64,000 nt of DNA from Muribaculaceae bacterium (lineage in GTDB: Bacteria > Bacteroidota > Bacteroidia > Bacteroidales > Muribaculaceae): positions 1 to 64,000 of the forward strand of contig JAFLTQ010000011.1 in assembly GCA_022510385.1 (NCBI GenBank), in the 5' to 3' direction. The translations under genes and the position numbers were made by a program. Below the pieces are notes generated by a model. The model was given only the letters and a program-made list of their open reading frames with translations. It searched no databases and was not told the origin of the DNA. Positions 15,563-24,018 of the stretch are shown in pieces (positions within the stretch are counted from its first letter, which is position 1; every line of letters starts with the position of its first letter).

Positions 15563-16738
15563 ATGATTGATTTTTCCCTTATTGAATATATGGAGGCCCG
15601 AATTAAGCAGACGCCTCTACATTTTCAACGTTATATGTTTCCTTTAATAAATTGGGAGGCTCAAATGTTGGGATTGACCGGTCCTCGAGGAATAGGGAAA
15701 TCCACCCTAATGTTGCAATATCTTATAGAAAATCGGGGAAAGAAAGATTCTCTGTATGTGAGCGCAGACCATATTTGGTTTGCAACTCATACCTTGGTAG
15801 AACTTGCCGATAATTTCGTTAAAGAAGGTGGAAGATGGTTATGTATAGATGAAGTTCATCGTTATGAAGGATGGTCAAGAGAACTTAAACAGATCTATGA
15901 CACTTTCCCGAAACTGCAGGTAGCTTTTATCGGATCTTCAGTCTTGGATATTAATAAAGGGCAGGCTGACCTTAGTCGACGCGCATTGATGTATCACATG
16001 CAGGGGCTTTCATTTAGGGAATATTTGGAATTTAAACACAAGGTTAAAAATCAGGTTTACGGATTATATGAAATAATAGAAGGGAAAGTAAAATTAAATG
16101 GCATAGAGCATCCTCTTCCCTTATTCAGGGAATATCTTAAAGATGGGTATTATCCTTTTGCCGCGCAAGGTGATTTCCCACAAAGAATGTCTCAGATAAT
16201 AAGTCAAACAGTAGAAGCCGATATCCCTTTATATGCCGACATGAAAGCTTCAACGGCCCGGAAGATAAAACATATGTTGGGTATTATTTCGAATCAAGCT
16301 CCTTATAAACCAAGTTTTGAACACTTGGCTCAGGAAATTAAAGTGAGTAAAAACAATGTTCCCGATTATTTAACTTGGTTAGAGAAAGCCGGCATGATCA
16401 TGCAACTTCGAGACGGCACATTTGGAATGAGAAGTCTGGGTAAAGTTGAAAAAGTTTTCATTGACAATCCATCTTTGATGAATGTTCTGACTGGAGGAAA
16501 CCCCAATATCGGAAATATACGTGAGACTTTTTTCTTTAATCAAATGAGAGCAAATTACGAGGTATATTCCTCCAGAGAAGCAGATTTTAAGATTGATGAT
16601 TTTACTTTTGAAATTGGAGGCAAAAACAAATCTCAACGACAAATAGCTAATATTGAGAATGGAATAGTGGTAAAAGATGATATTGAGATTGCTTATAAGA
16701 ATATCATACCCCTATTCCAATTTGGATTTACTTATTAA
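15563..16738 (+). CDS. AAA-family ATPase with DUF4143 domain
   Basis: 391 residues. N-terminal AAA_14 ATPase with Walker A GPRGIGKST (residues 40-48) and Walker B-like WLCIDEVHRY (near 93-102), sensor 'AFIGSSVLD' and an arginine-rich 'DLSRRALMYHM' segment. The C-terminal part (~200-391) is the DUF4143 winged-helix/PD-(D/E)XK-like region. Such ATPases are abundant as orphan genes in Bacteroidales; the biological role is not established, with proposals including toxin-antitoxin-like or defence functions. Single-gene transcript with its own promoter carrying a duplicated palindrome. The paralogue at 28968-30104 is a distant relative. Confidence 0.85.
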   Translation: MIDFSLIEYMEARIKQTPLHFQRYMFPLINWEAQMLGLTGPRGIGKSTLMLQYLIENRGKKDSLYVSADHIWFATHTLVELADNFVKEGGRWLCIDEVHRYEGWSRELKQIYDTFPKLQVAFIGSSVLDINKGQADLSRRALMYHMQGLSFREYLEFKHKVKNQVYGLYEIIEGKVKLNGIEHPLPLFREYLKDGYYPFAAQGDFPQRMSQIISQTVEADIPLYADMKASTARKIKHMLGIISNQAPYKPSFEHLAQEIKVSKNNVPDYLTWLEKAGMIMQLRDGTFGMRSLGKVEKVFIDNPSLMNVLTGGNPNIGNIRETFFFNQMRANYEVYSSREADFKIDDFTFEIGGKNKSQRQIANIENGIVVKDDIEIAYKNIIPLFQFGFTY

Positions 16739-16988
16739 AGAAAGGAAGATTGGCTCTTAGTAAGTATCAGTAAGTGCCAATAAGTACAAAATTATCGCCT
16801 ATTAAGACGTGGTACAAATTTGGACCATTTATACGATAAAAAAATACCATAAACAAAAATAAAAATCCATAAACAAGGGAACAAATAGTCTTATCATTTT
16901 TTGTGACAGAGAAATTTTTTGTTATTAATTTTAATTCTGCCGTGATTTGGCATAATGTATGCTTATCTTTGCGAAAAAAATAGAGATT
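16739..16988 (+). other. Intergenic region with a promoter for the zinc-ribbon microprotein
   Basis: Starts with short AGTAAGT/CCAATAAGT repeats. A good -7 box TATCTTTG is at 16964-16971, 17 nt before ATG 16989; TTTG at 16946-16949 is only 14 nt upstream, so the -33 element is doubtful. Otherwise AT-rich without a gene. Confidence 0.45.
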
Positions 16989-17132
16989 ATGTTAGTTCCC
17001 ATAAAAAGAAAATGCCCCAAATGCGAACATGTGTTCGTTATATGGACAGGAGGATTTATTCTTAAAGATCCCCCCTTTAGTTTATGGACTCCATGTCCTT
17101 CCTGTCATCATTGGCGCACTAAAGTGATATGA
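16989..17132 (+). CDS. 47-residue zinc-ribbon microprotein
   Basis: Reads MLVPIKRKCPKCEHVFVIW, then a glycine-rich linker and a second pair CPSCHHW, ending in KVI. The two CxxC pairs (C9/C12 and C37/C40) form a classic zinc ribbon. The start is 17 nt downstream of a consensus -7 box and the stop is TGA at 17130-17132. Small proteins of this form are easily missed by gene callers. Function unknown; nucleic-acid or protein binding is the usual guess for single ribbons. It stands at the left end of the MORN/nuclease block and may belong to it. Confidence 0.6.
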   Translation: MLVPIKRKCPKCEHVFVIWTGGFILKDPPFSLWTPCPSCHHWRTKVI

Positions 17133-17186
17133 TGAGTTAATCAGAAGAAAAATGCCCCTAAAGTTATGATAATTAAAAATAATTCT

Positions 17187-17194
17187 TAACTTTG
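17187..17194 (+). promoter_or_regulatory. -7 box for the MORN/TM2 operon
   Basis: TAACTTTG, full match to TAnnTTTG. The real start codon is at 17471, giving a long leader of about 270 nt (17201-17470) that contains a GC-rich hairpin around 17236-17250 (AAAGCG-TTT-CGCTTT). Confidence 0.5.
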
Positions 17195-17470
17195 TAACGA
17201 AACCGAGCCGGAAGAGAAATGCCGGCCGGAAAGAAAAGCGTTTCGCTTTCTTCTCGTATGATGAAATCGCCAATTTTTGATATGAGAGAACGGAAGCCAA
17301 GACGCTCTTCCTGTTTGTATGGTATTCTTGTCGTATTACAAGATAATATACAGATCAGTGGGGGCATTTTCTTCTGTTTTTCAGTCATATCGGGCGTTTG
17401 GCGATGCCTATCATACCTGAAGAGCCGAAAGAAGTTCCCACTTTTTCTTAATGAAATCAAAAACGACAAA

Positions 17471-19609
17471 ATGAAAAAATCTTTATCCTACATATTAATC
17501 TTCTTATGTTTCTTAGGTCTGATATCTTGTTCTAAAGACAAACCTAAATGGGATGAAACGAAGAATGGAGTTAAAATATATCATCAATTTGACAATAAGT
17601 TGTTGGGCATCCCGTCTATAGAATGGATTGGTGATACTACTTATTTCGGGTTAGCACATGGCAAAGGGAAATTTATATATAAAGATAAAAACTATCCCGA
17701 AAACAATGTAACAAAAAATGTTTATGCACATTATGGTAGCATTGAAGAAATAGAAGATTTAGATAATTATATTGTGGGGCCACAAAATGAGAAGGGAGCT
17801 TTAGAAGGATTTGGGGTAAGAGTATTTAGAGGGCGGACCACAATAGGGAAGGCATCCGATGGTAAATTCAAAGGAGAGGGAATAATTCTAATAAAGGACA
17901 CCTTGTTTTATAAAGGGAAATTGAAAGATAGTGAACCTGATGGGAAAGGAATTTCTTATTATCCTAATGGTATTGTCAAATATGATGGAGAATGGAAAAA
18001 AGGATATTATAATGGTGAAGGCAAAGCGTTTCTACCCGATGGTAATCTTTATTATGAAGGGAAATGGAAAAACGATAAATTTAATGGATTGGGAACCCTA
18101 TACCAAGATGGCAAGCCAATTCAACATGTTTGGCATAATGGGGAACTTGATAAGGTAACGTTGGAATATTATAATAAAATAAAGGAAAATAAGAATCATT
18201 TTTCTGCTGCTTATCTTACTAAATTAGAATCTAGAGGACTATCCTGGGAGCGATATCATGCATGGTACTATATTGCAATATGGTTTTCATTGGTAGTTAT
18301 AATCTTAATTATTCTTTCTCTATTGATAGATATAAAAGATCTTGATCCTTACATGAAATTAAAACCATGGAAACCATGGATTCCGTATACTTTATGGATA
18401 ATTTTTGGAGCCATTGGCGGTCATAGGGTTTATTTAAAAAGTAACGGAGTCTTCATATATCTTTTAGCTTTTTCAACGGCCGTATGTATTGAAACACGTG
18501 ATATCTGTCATTATTTGTTCTGGCCTTCCACATGGTTTATGTGGAATGTATCGGTAATCACCATGTGTGCAGTTGGAGTGATCGGTTTGATGTTGCTCTT
18601 CGATATTGTATGGATACCCTGGAGATGTTATATATTGAATTTCAATTATTTCAGAAAGGATAGGTTTGAAACACCAATTATAAAACAAAAGAGTATTCCG
18701 GTATTGGTACAAACATATGAAAAATTGCCAGCAATTGTAAATCAGGCGGCTACAGAATTCCCTATAGATTTACAGACTGCAGAAAGTATACAAAAGACAT
18801 CATATTCAGGGAACACAGGTTTTTGGGCAAGGACCGGACGAGTATTAAAAGGCGATAACTCCGGAGTGGAGTTTGAGGTGAATAAATTAAAAAAAATAGA
18901 GGATGTGAGAAAACGAGCTGTTACCCTCTATAATGAACTTGCCAAAATATCTAAAGATTTGAATCTATATTTGCTTCAATCACGAGCTGCAGCTTATAGA
19001 AATCTTTATCTAGCCAAAGAATTGATAGCGAAAATAAAATACACAAAAAGTCAGGAACAGAAATTGCAAACTGACTTAAAATTAGATGATAAGCAAATTC
19101 AAGAACTGGAAAACTTATCTAATTATATTGATACTAATGTTTCCATGGATTGGAGTAATACTGCAAATATGGCCATTGATAATGTTGACGTTCTGATGAA
19201 TTCAGGTCTCAAAACAGGGTGGGCGATAGGTATTGGAGTTGCAACCTCAATCCTGAGTAATGCTATGGATGCTTTACAAAGAGAACAGCGTGCGCGTGAG
19301 GCCGCAGTTAATGCTTCGGCTGAAGTAGTGGATCATTTAGATAAATTGACCAGGGAAATCACAAAAAATCAAGCAAAGATATTACGAAGCGGAGAAATTT
19401 TAAAAGCCTTATATAATGCCAACAAAGCATTTGTATTAGCTTATGTGCCTCTTCGTGACGAATTATATGGACTCTCACCTTCATTAAAAGGCTTTATCAG
19501 AGATGGTAAGCCAACAAAAGAAATTTTGGATAATAAAGAATTTATACAAAATGTGTGGCATTTGGCTCAAGTTTGTTCAGAATATAATAAAATAAATAAA
19601 GCAAAATAA
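17471..19609 (+). CDS. MORN-repeat lipoprotein with TM2 domain and long helical C-terminus
   Basis: 712 residues from ATG 17471, chosen because MKKSLSYILIFLCFLGLISC is a textbook lipoprotein signal with lipobox Cys20; the open frame upstream to 17219 is Arg/Ser-rich and unlikely. Order: MORN-type repeats (~115-205: 'YDGEWKKGYYNGEGKAFLPDG', 'YEGKWKNDKFNGLGTLYQDG'-like units), a transmembrane helix (~257-280), a TM2-type segment (IPYTLWIIFGAIGGHRVYL) with two to three further hydrophobic spans (~295-395), then a ~300-residue mostly helical tail with a Gly/Ala-rich hydrophobic stretch (~580-600). Function unknown. It heads a run of four + strand genes ending in a nuclease-like protein, so a role in an effector or defence assembly is speculative. 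Confidence 0.7.
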   Translation: MKKSLSYILIFLCFLGLISCSKDKPKWDETKNGVKIYHQFDNKLLGIPSIEWIGDTTYFGLAHGKGKFIYKDKNYPENNVTKNVYAHYGSIEEIEDLDNYIVGPQNEKGALEGFGVRVFRGRTTIGKASDGKFKGEGIILIKDTLFYKGKLKDSEPDGKGISYYPNGIVKYDGEWKKGYYNGEGKAFLPDGNLYYEGKWKNDKFNGLGTLYQDGKPIQHVWHNGELDKVTLEYYNKIKENKNHFSAAYLTKLESRGLSWERYHAWYYIAIWFSLVVIILIILSLLIDIKDLDPYMKLKPWKPWIPYTLWIIFGAIGGHRVYLKSNGVFIYLLAFSTAVCIETRDICHYLFWPSTWFMWNVSVITMCAVGVIGLMLLFDIVWIPWRCYILNFNYFRKDRFETPIIKQKSIPVLVQTYEKLPAIVNQAATEFPIDLQTAESIQKTSYSGNTGFWARTGRVLKGDNSGVEFEVNKLKKIEDVRKRAVTLYNELAKISKDLNLYLLQSRAAAYRNLYLAKELIAKIKYTKSQEQKLQTDLKLDDKQIQELENLSNYIDTNVSMDWSNTANMAIDNVDVLMNSGLKTGWAIGIGVATSILSNAMDALQREQRAREAAVNASAEVVDHLDKLTREITKNQAKILRSGEILKALYNANKAFVLAYVPLRDELYGLSPSLKGFIRDGKPTKEILDNKEFIQNVWHLAQVCSEYNKINKAK

Positions 19610-19615
19610 ATAGTT

Positions 19616-20182
19616 ATGGCATTTTCATTATTTAAAAGAAACAAAGGAAATTCCAAAGAATTGATAGCTAACCAATCCTCATATGAGACATCCTATTCGG
19701 AGGAAATTAAAAAAGAGTATAAGGATTATGAGTTAAATAATCGTGTACTTGATACTTATCAATCCAAGATTGATTCGGACAGAGATGTGGCCTTAGCTTC
19801 ATTAAATACTATTAACAATGTAGGAGGTATGGTAACTGGACTAATTAACAAAGGTTTGGATGTTTGGCATACAAGTATGATTGTGGAGCAAAATATTGCA
19901 GCCATTAATTCACAAACCACAGTTCAATTAGCTGAGATAGCTGCAAGATACACAACAATTCAACAGGCATTAATGTCTATGTATGGCGAAAGACACGGAG
20001 CTTTACAAAAGCACTACGATGTTTTGGATAAGGCTTTGGCCTCTAATGACAGAGATTTAATTATTGCTTCGTTGAAAGGTGTAAGCTCTATTGTTGTTTC
20101 GAATCCTTTTGAGGATTTTGCTAAATTTATGGATGCATGGGAAAACAATAGCAAAGACAAACCTTTGGAACTTGATTTTTAA
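19616..20182 (+). CDS. Hypothetical helical protein, 188 residues
   Basis: Not recognised. It starts 6 nt after the MORN/TM2 gene, so it is probably co-translated with it. The N-terminal 70 residues are charged (many K/E/D), the middle (~65-110) has a Gly-rich weakly hydrophobic segment 'NTINNVGGMVTGLINKGLDVW' reminiscent of the tail of the upstream protein, and the rest is predicted helical. No signal peptide, no cysteines, no catalytic motif. The similar stretch in both proteins suggests they may pack together. Confidence 0.6.
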   Translation: MAFSLFKRNKGNSKELIANQSSYETSYSEEIKKEYKDYELNNRVLDTYQSKIDSDRDVALASLNTINNVGGMVTGLINKGLDVWHTSMIVEQNIAAINSQTTVQLAEIAARYTTIQQALMSMYGERHGALQKHYDVLDKALASNDRDLIIASLKGVSSIVVSNPFEDFAKFMDAWENNSKDKPLELDF

Positions 20183-20231
20183 CTTATTAATTGTTTCTTT
20201 TTAAAGGAATGACCTGTTAATTGATTTTATT

Positions 20232-20459
20232 ATGGCTTTACACAAGGTATGGGAAATTATACCCAAGAAAGTGAGGCAGATTAACGGTGAATCGCTTTCT
20301 CCGGCTATGAGAGTGGTGGTGACTACCAAGAATTATGTAGGCAATCCTTTCAATAATGGAGCAGAGGAAATATTTGAAACCTATAAAAGGATTTATAATT
20401 TTGATTATAAGAAATGTGGCTGTATGCCTATAGATTTCGATTTCAGACCCCTAGATTGA
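20232..20459 (+). CDS. DUF6140-like small protein
   Basis: 75 residues, cytoplasmic. The pattern 'MALHKV...INGESLSPAMRVVVTTKNYVGNPFNNGAEEIFETYKRIYNFDYKKCGCMP' resembles the small Bacteroidales family I know as DUF6140; this is by memory of the pattern only. No function is known. Stop codon 20457-20459 is 2 nt before the ATG of the nuclease-like gene, implying translational coupling, as for a toxin with a small partner. Confidence 0.55.
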   Translation: MALHKVWEIIPKKVRQINGESLSPAMRVVVTTKNYVGNPFNNGAEEIFETYKRIYNFDYKKCGCMPIDFDFRPLD

Positions 20460-20461
20460 AT

Positions 20462-21160
20462 ATGTTCTGGTTTGGTAACAATGACCCGAAAAGTCGTATA
20501 TTGGATTGGGAGAAGAAACTTTATTCTCCCGGTAAGGTCGCTGATAAGTATAATATCCTTGAAAGGATAAGGCTTGAATTAGACAGACTTTATAAGGAAG
20601 ACAGGCAAAAATACGATGAACTTGAGAAAGCATTGAAACCGAACACTTGGGAGGGTTTGGAGGATAACTGGACTCTATGGAATCCGGTTCCGAAAAGCCA
20701 TGCCGAATGGGTTGGACCCGGAGAAATGACGTGCCGGCTCAAACCCTCTCATCCAAGCTATCATGAATGTGCTGACCAAAATTTTACTCAATGCACATAC
20801 GATGAACATGGCAGTCCTGACTTTGACAAAGTGACTTTCCCGGGGTCAATAGTTGATATTTCCGATCTTTATGATTCTCTTTCTGCAGATAATATTCAGA
20901 AAAGAGGGGGGAATTCCAAAAGTTTCCAAGAAATTGCACAAATGAGAATGATTCCCAATTTAAAGGCTGCCATAAGAAAATGGGCTAAAGAAACCGGTAA
21001 TCCGGAAGACTTTTGGGAATGGAGAAATGCTTTGAATCTTGTGCCACATGAAGATACTAATTGTCGTACCATGCGATTGGTGTATCGCCCCGTGCATATA
21101 GTATTCAAGCATCGTGGGGGAGTTGCTAATGCCATCAATATCAAGAATCATTTTTCTTGA
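20462..21160 (+). CDS. HNH/LHH-like nuclease-domain protein
   Basis: 232 residues from ATG 20462; an upstream in-frame start at 20414 overlaps the preceding gene and lacks support. The C-terminal ~40 residues read 'LVPHEDTNCRTMRLVYRPVHIVFKHRGGVA', which follows the layout of WHH/LHH-type toxin nucleases of the HNH/EndoVII superfamily (H-E-D...TM-LV...H...HTGG). 'GSPDFDKVTFPGS' in the middle also fits that group. A WxxPVPKSHAEWVGPGE block lies near residue 78. No signal peptide or delivery domain, so it could be a stand-alone toxin or effector. Fold assignment is by motif only and the first catalytic His is degenerate. Confidence 0.55.
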   Translation: MFWFGNNDPKSRILDWEKKLYSPGKVADKYNILERIRLELDRLYKEDRQKYDELEKALKPNTWEGLEDNWTLWNPVPKSHAEWVGPGEMTCRLKPSHPSYHECADQNFTQCTYDEHGSPDFDKVTFPGSIVDISDLYDSLSADNIQKRGGNSKSFQEIAQMRMIPNLKAAIRKWAKETGNPEDFWEWRNALNLVPHEDTNCRTMRLVYRPVHIVFKHRGGVANAINIKNHFS

Positions 21161-22068
21161 TAAAGTTTCAGGATTTCTTCGGCTTGCCAACGGATTTCAT
21201 CGCGAAGCCATTGGGGAGACAGTACCTCGGCGTTATAACCCATCTTCAAGATTTCATGCTGAAACTCATATTCCGGACGCAGTTTGAAAATGTATTCGGA
21301 ATATTCTTTTTCACTTTTCCGTAATTTCTGGGATTTATGAAGAGGAAGGCTCTCGATATAGTGACGCTGATGACCATAAACCCTGATTCTTACATCTTCG
21401 CAATCATAGTCATCCTCAAGATTTACACCCATCACCTCATCAAAATATGAGTCGAGATTCCAATTCTTGTCAAATTCAAAATTATCATCCGTTATATCAA
21501 TGCTCTCTATCCTGTCGAGCGCTAATACAGTCAAGGTTTCATAATCAGGAATATGGGCTATCAGATACCATCTTCGTGAAGCTTGTTTCAGCCCATAAGG
21601 TTCAACTTTAAATTCTTTTAATCTCCGGTCATTAAAACTTCTATAGGTTAACTTTATAAGTAAATTTTTGGCAATAGCCTCAATTATAACAGGGAGATAT
21701 TTGCTGCCACCGGGTGTTTGCTCATATTGAATCCTCTCTTTTACATTAGGGTTGTCTATAAGCAGATTATCGATTGCAAGTCCGTTAAAAAGCGACGACG
21801 TAAAAGATGGTTTATCGAGAATCTCTTCATCACCGATATAATAGACATTTCCGTTAGATCGGCCGCACAGAATCTCAATGCCAAATAAGTCGGATATGGC
21901 CTCCCTATGGCGATGGAAAGTTCGTTCAGGGAGATCAGAATCTTTTTCATCGTGCAATGAAGAATTAATCCATTTTTTATTGATATCTTCAAGAGAAATC
22001 CGTCCGGCCCTACGTATTGTCTCAACCAACCAGACATATCTCCTTATAAGTCTAACCGATGTAGCCAT
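21148..22068 (-). CDS. WYL-domain transcriptional regulator
   Basis: 306 residues from ATG 22068; a longer frame to 22107 reads through the promoter and is rejected. N-terminal winged helix (~1-75: 'RLIRRYVWLVETIRRAGRISLEDINKKW', 'LPERTFHRHREAISDLFGIEI'), then the WYL domain (~125-215) with 'LTYRSFND' and 'VEPYGLKQASRRWYLIAH', and a WCX-like C-terminus. WYL regulators sense ligands and often control defence or mobile modules. It is convergent with the nuclease gene (13-nt overlap). A dyad overlaps its promoter, suggesting autorepression. Confidence 0.88.
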   Translation of the reverse strand: MATSVRLIRRYVWLVETIRRAGRISLEDINKKWINSSLHDEKDSDLPERTFHRHREAISDLFGIEILCGRSNGNVYYIGDEEILDKPSFTSSLFNGLAIDNLLIDNPNVKERIQYEQTPGGSKYLPVIIEAIAKNLLIKLTYRSFNDRRLKEFKVEPYGLKQASRRWYLIAHIPDYETLTVLALDRIESIDITDDNFEFDKNWNLDSYFDEVMGVNLEDDYDCEDVRIRVYGHQRHYIESLPLHKSQKLRKSEKEYSEYIFKLRPEYEFQHEILKMGYNAEVLSPQWLRDEIRWQAEEILKLYQEK

Positions 22069-22082
22069 TCTCAATTTTTTTA

Positions 22083-22123
22083 CAAATATAAACAATAATC
22101 CTGCCATTTCACGACAGGATTAT
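22083..22123 (-). promoter_or_regulatory. Promoter plus operator of the WYL regulator gene
   Basis: Minus-strand -7 box TATATTTG at 22090-22083. Directly upstream a 9-bp perfect inverted repeat, ATAATCCTG (22095-22103) and CAGGATTAT (22115-22123), 11-nt spacer, covers the -33 region. The predicted transcript start is about 8 nt before the ATG. Confidence 0.6.
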
Positions 22124-22557
22124 ATGTTATTATAAAATTCTCTTCAGCAAAAATGAAGAAACTTATTAAAATATCCCTTCAAAAACAAATCAGAAATGTG
22201 ATTTCTGTTGTTCCATAAAAATACCTTACCGGAGCCATGCATTCAAGGATTATTAGATTGTGATTTTGTAATGTCCCTTCCCGAAACTATTTTGTAGATC
22301 CCCTTATCTGGTAAACCAGTGTCCGGAATGGCTGCCGGTTTTGCAAAAATTATTGAATGAAAAACTTCTAAAATATAATCTACGTATATGAAGTTCCTCC
22401 CGGAATATGATGTTGATAAAAAATCACCACTCTATTTCTTATTGATAAATTAGAATTAAAGATGATGAAGAAATGTAATTATACTTTTTAAGAAAAAGGA
22501 TAAACCAGACTACTTATTAATATCTGTTGGGATGAGATAAAGAATCTTTATCTACAG
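22124..22557. other. Intergenic, no gene seen
   Basis: AT-rich, no ORF with family features, no clear terminator. A short dyad-like stretch is present around 22306-22322 (TGGTAAACCA). Confidence 0.4.
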
Positions 22558-23595
22558 TTAACTTACTTTGTATTGTAATTTCTTTGATGTATTCTTGCCA
22601 CGAACTTTTCCCTTACCAAATATGGTTTTAAAAATAAGTGAGGACATTTTCTTCTTTTTTAAATATGAAAATATATTTTCTTTCGAAGGGAGAAAATCAT
22701 TTTTATAGATAGTGTCCGGAGAAATATAACAGTAACTTATATCTTCGAGCAGGGCACTCACATCATCTTGAATATCAAAATTATTTTTCAGCGAATCGAT
22801 AGTTGGGGCTAAACAAGTAATATCTCTTTGTTTCGCCCTTTCTATCACATTACCGACAGTTTCATTATAATTTTTTTCTAAAAAAGATAAGTCAAAATCT
22901 TTCCATTCACTTTCACCAATTTTTTGAACAGGTCGCAATTGTATTATATCGATTTTACAATTCCCATCATCCCAAGGGCTAAAAAAGCAGTTACCTCTTA
23001 AATTTTCTATATTTAGAGAATTGATTGTAAAATTAACCCTTATTAATGGTTTACCTGTGTTAGACTTTATGATCCCAAGTTTATGAATCAATTCAGTAAG
23101 TAGTTCGAACTTGGCGCCCGGCATCAGTTCTTCATAAATTTCTTTGGTTGTTCCATGTACAGAAATTGTAATTTCATCCAGCCCTGCCTCTATTAAAGCA
23201 TCTAAACTAATTTTGTTTTGTGCAATTAATTGACCATTAGTGGTTATACTAATATATGGTACGCCTTTATTTTTGCTTTTTTTAATTAATAGGGCCAAAT
23301 TGGGATATAATGTCGGTTCGGTACCACATCCTATCTGCATCTTAAGGGCATATGGTAATATTTTATTTTCAAGTGTAGTTAGTTTATCTTCGGATATAGT
23401 GCCTTTTAATTGAGATCGCTTTTGAGGATTACTAAAATAACACATCTTACATCTTAAGTTACATGCAGCAACAGGATCAATAAATACTCCTAAAAATCTT
23501 CGTTTCAGTTTAATAAGACTCCAAAGCCCCAAGAGTTTCACAAACCCAGGCACTTTATTTATTCCTACTAACTTGATTATTTTATATATATCCAT
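22558..23595 (-). CDS. Radical SAM protein
   Basis: 345 residues. The cluster motif CNLRCKMCYF (C46, C50, C53) at the start of the barrel, followed by 'GCGTEPTLYPNL' (a GGEP-like SAM-binding segment with GCGTEP) and 'ISITTNGQLI', identifies a radical SAM enzyme. There is no SPASM-like multi-cysteine C-terminus; only C266 and C288 occur later. No peptide precursor was found in the 420 nt upstream or downstream, and the gene stands alone with its own promoter, so the substrate is unknown. An extremely basic C-terminal tail (KKKK...GKGKVRGKN) is unusual. Confidence 0.85.
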   Translation of the reverse strand: MDIYKIIKLVGINKVPGFVKLLGLWSLIKLKRRFLGVFIDPVAACNLRCKMCYFSNPQKRSQLKGTISEDKLTTLENKILPYALKMQIGCGTEPTLYPNLALLIKKSKNKGVPYISITTNGQLIAQNKISLDALIEAGLDEITISVHGTTKEIYEELMPGAKFELLTELIHKLGIIKSNTGKPLIRVNFTINSLNIENLRGNCFFSPWDDGNCKIDIIQLRPVQKIGESEWKDFDLSFLEKNYNETVGNVIERAKQRDITCLAPTIDSLKNNFDIQDDVSALLEDISYCYISPDTIYKNDFLPSKENIFSYLKKKKMSSLIFKTIFGKGKVRGKNTSKKLQYKVS

Positions 23596-23769
23596 TAAGA
23601 ATAAATCATTAGGAAAATTTCCGACAACTTCTCTAATCTAAACTATGATGAGTTATTGATTAAAGTTATTTATAGTCTGAAAAAAGCTATTTAAGCTATT
23701 TGTATTGAGCTTCAAAAAAGCTATGCGTAATAAACCTTCTAAAAATTTAGAATAGTCAAAACGTCTTTG

Positions 23770-23777
23770 CAAATATA
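23770..23777 (-). promoter_or_regulatory. -7 box upstream of the radical SAM gene
   Basis: TATATTTG on the minus strand, exact consensus. Leader about 170 nt with AAGCT-rich short dyads (about 23682-23720). No small ORF worth calling in the leader. Confidence 0.5.
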
Positions 23778-23965
23778 ACTAAATTTTGTAAATGATTATC
23801 CACCTGCCGAAGGAGATAGAGACATCTCATTTTTCATTAGGTATAAGCTCCGGTTTGCCTCTTCTTATCCTTTGTTTCTCTCTACTTCAGTTAATGCTTA
23901 CACAATTCATAAGTCGTTTGGAATGTATGAGTGCGTAAGAAGTCGATAAACACAAAAACTAAAAT

Positions 23966-23998
23966 AGGAGATAACCCAACAATCAAGGGTTACCTCCT
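23966..23998 (-). terminator. Terminator of the C10 protease gene
   Basis: Arms AGGAGATAACCC (23966-23977) and GGGTTACCTCCT (23987-23998) pair with one mismatch around a 9-nt loop. On the minus strand a T-rich tail (ATTTTAGTTTTTGTG) follows. Confidence 0.75.
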
Positions 23999-24018
23999 AC
24001 TCGATTAATTAATAAGAT

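Noticed and set aside
17173-17469. 98-residue minus-strand frame in the MORN leader
   Set aside because: No family pattern, no promoter; covers the leader of a credible + strand gene.
23596-24018. RiPP precursor near the radical SAM gene
   Set aside because: All frames of both strands have only very short ORFs; the C10 gene is a separate unit ended by a terminator.
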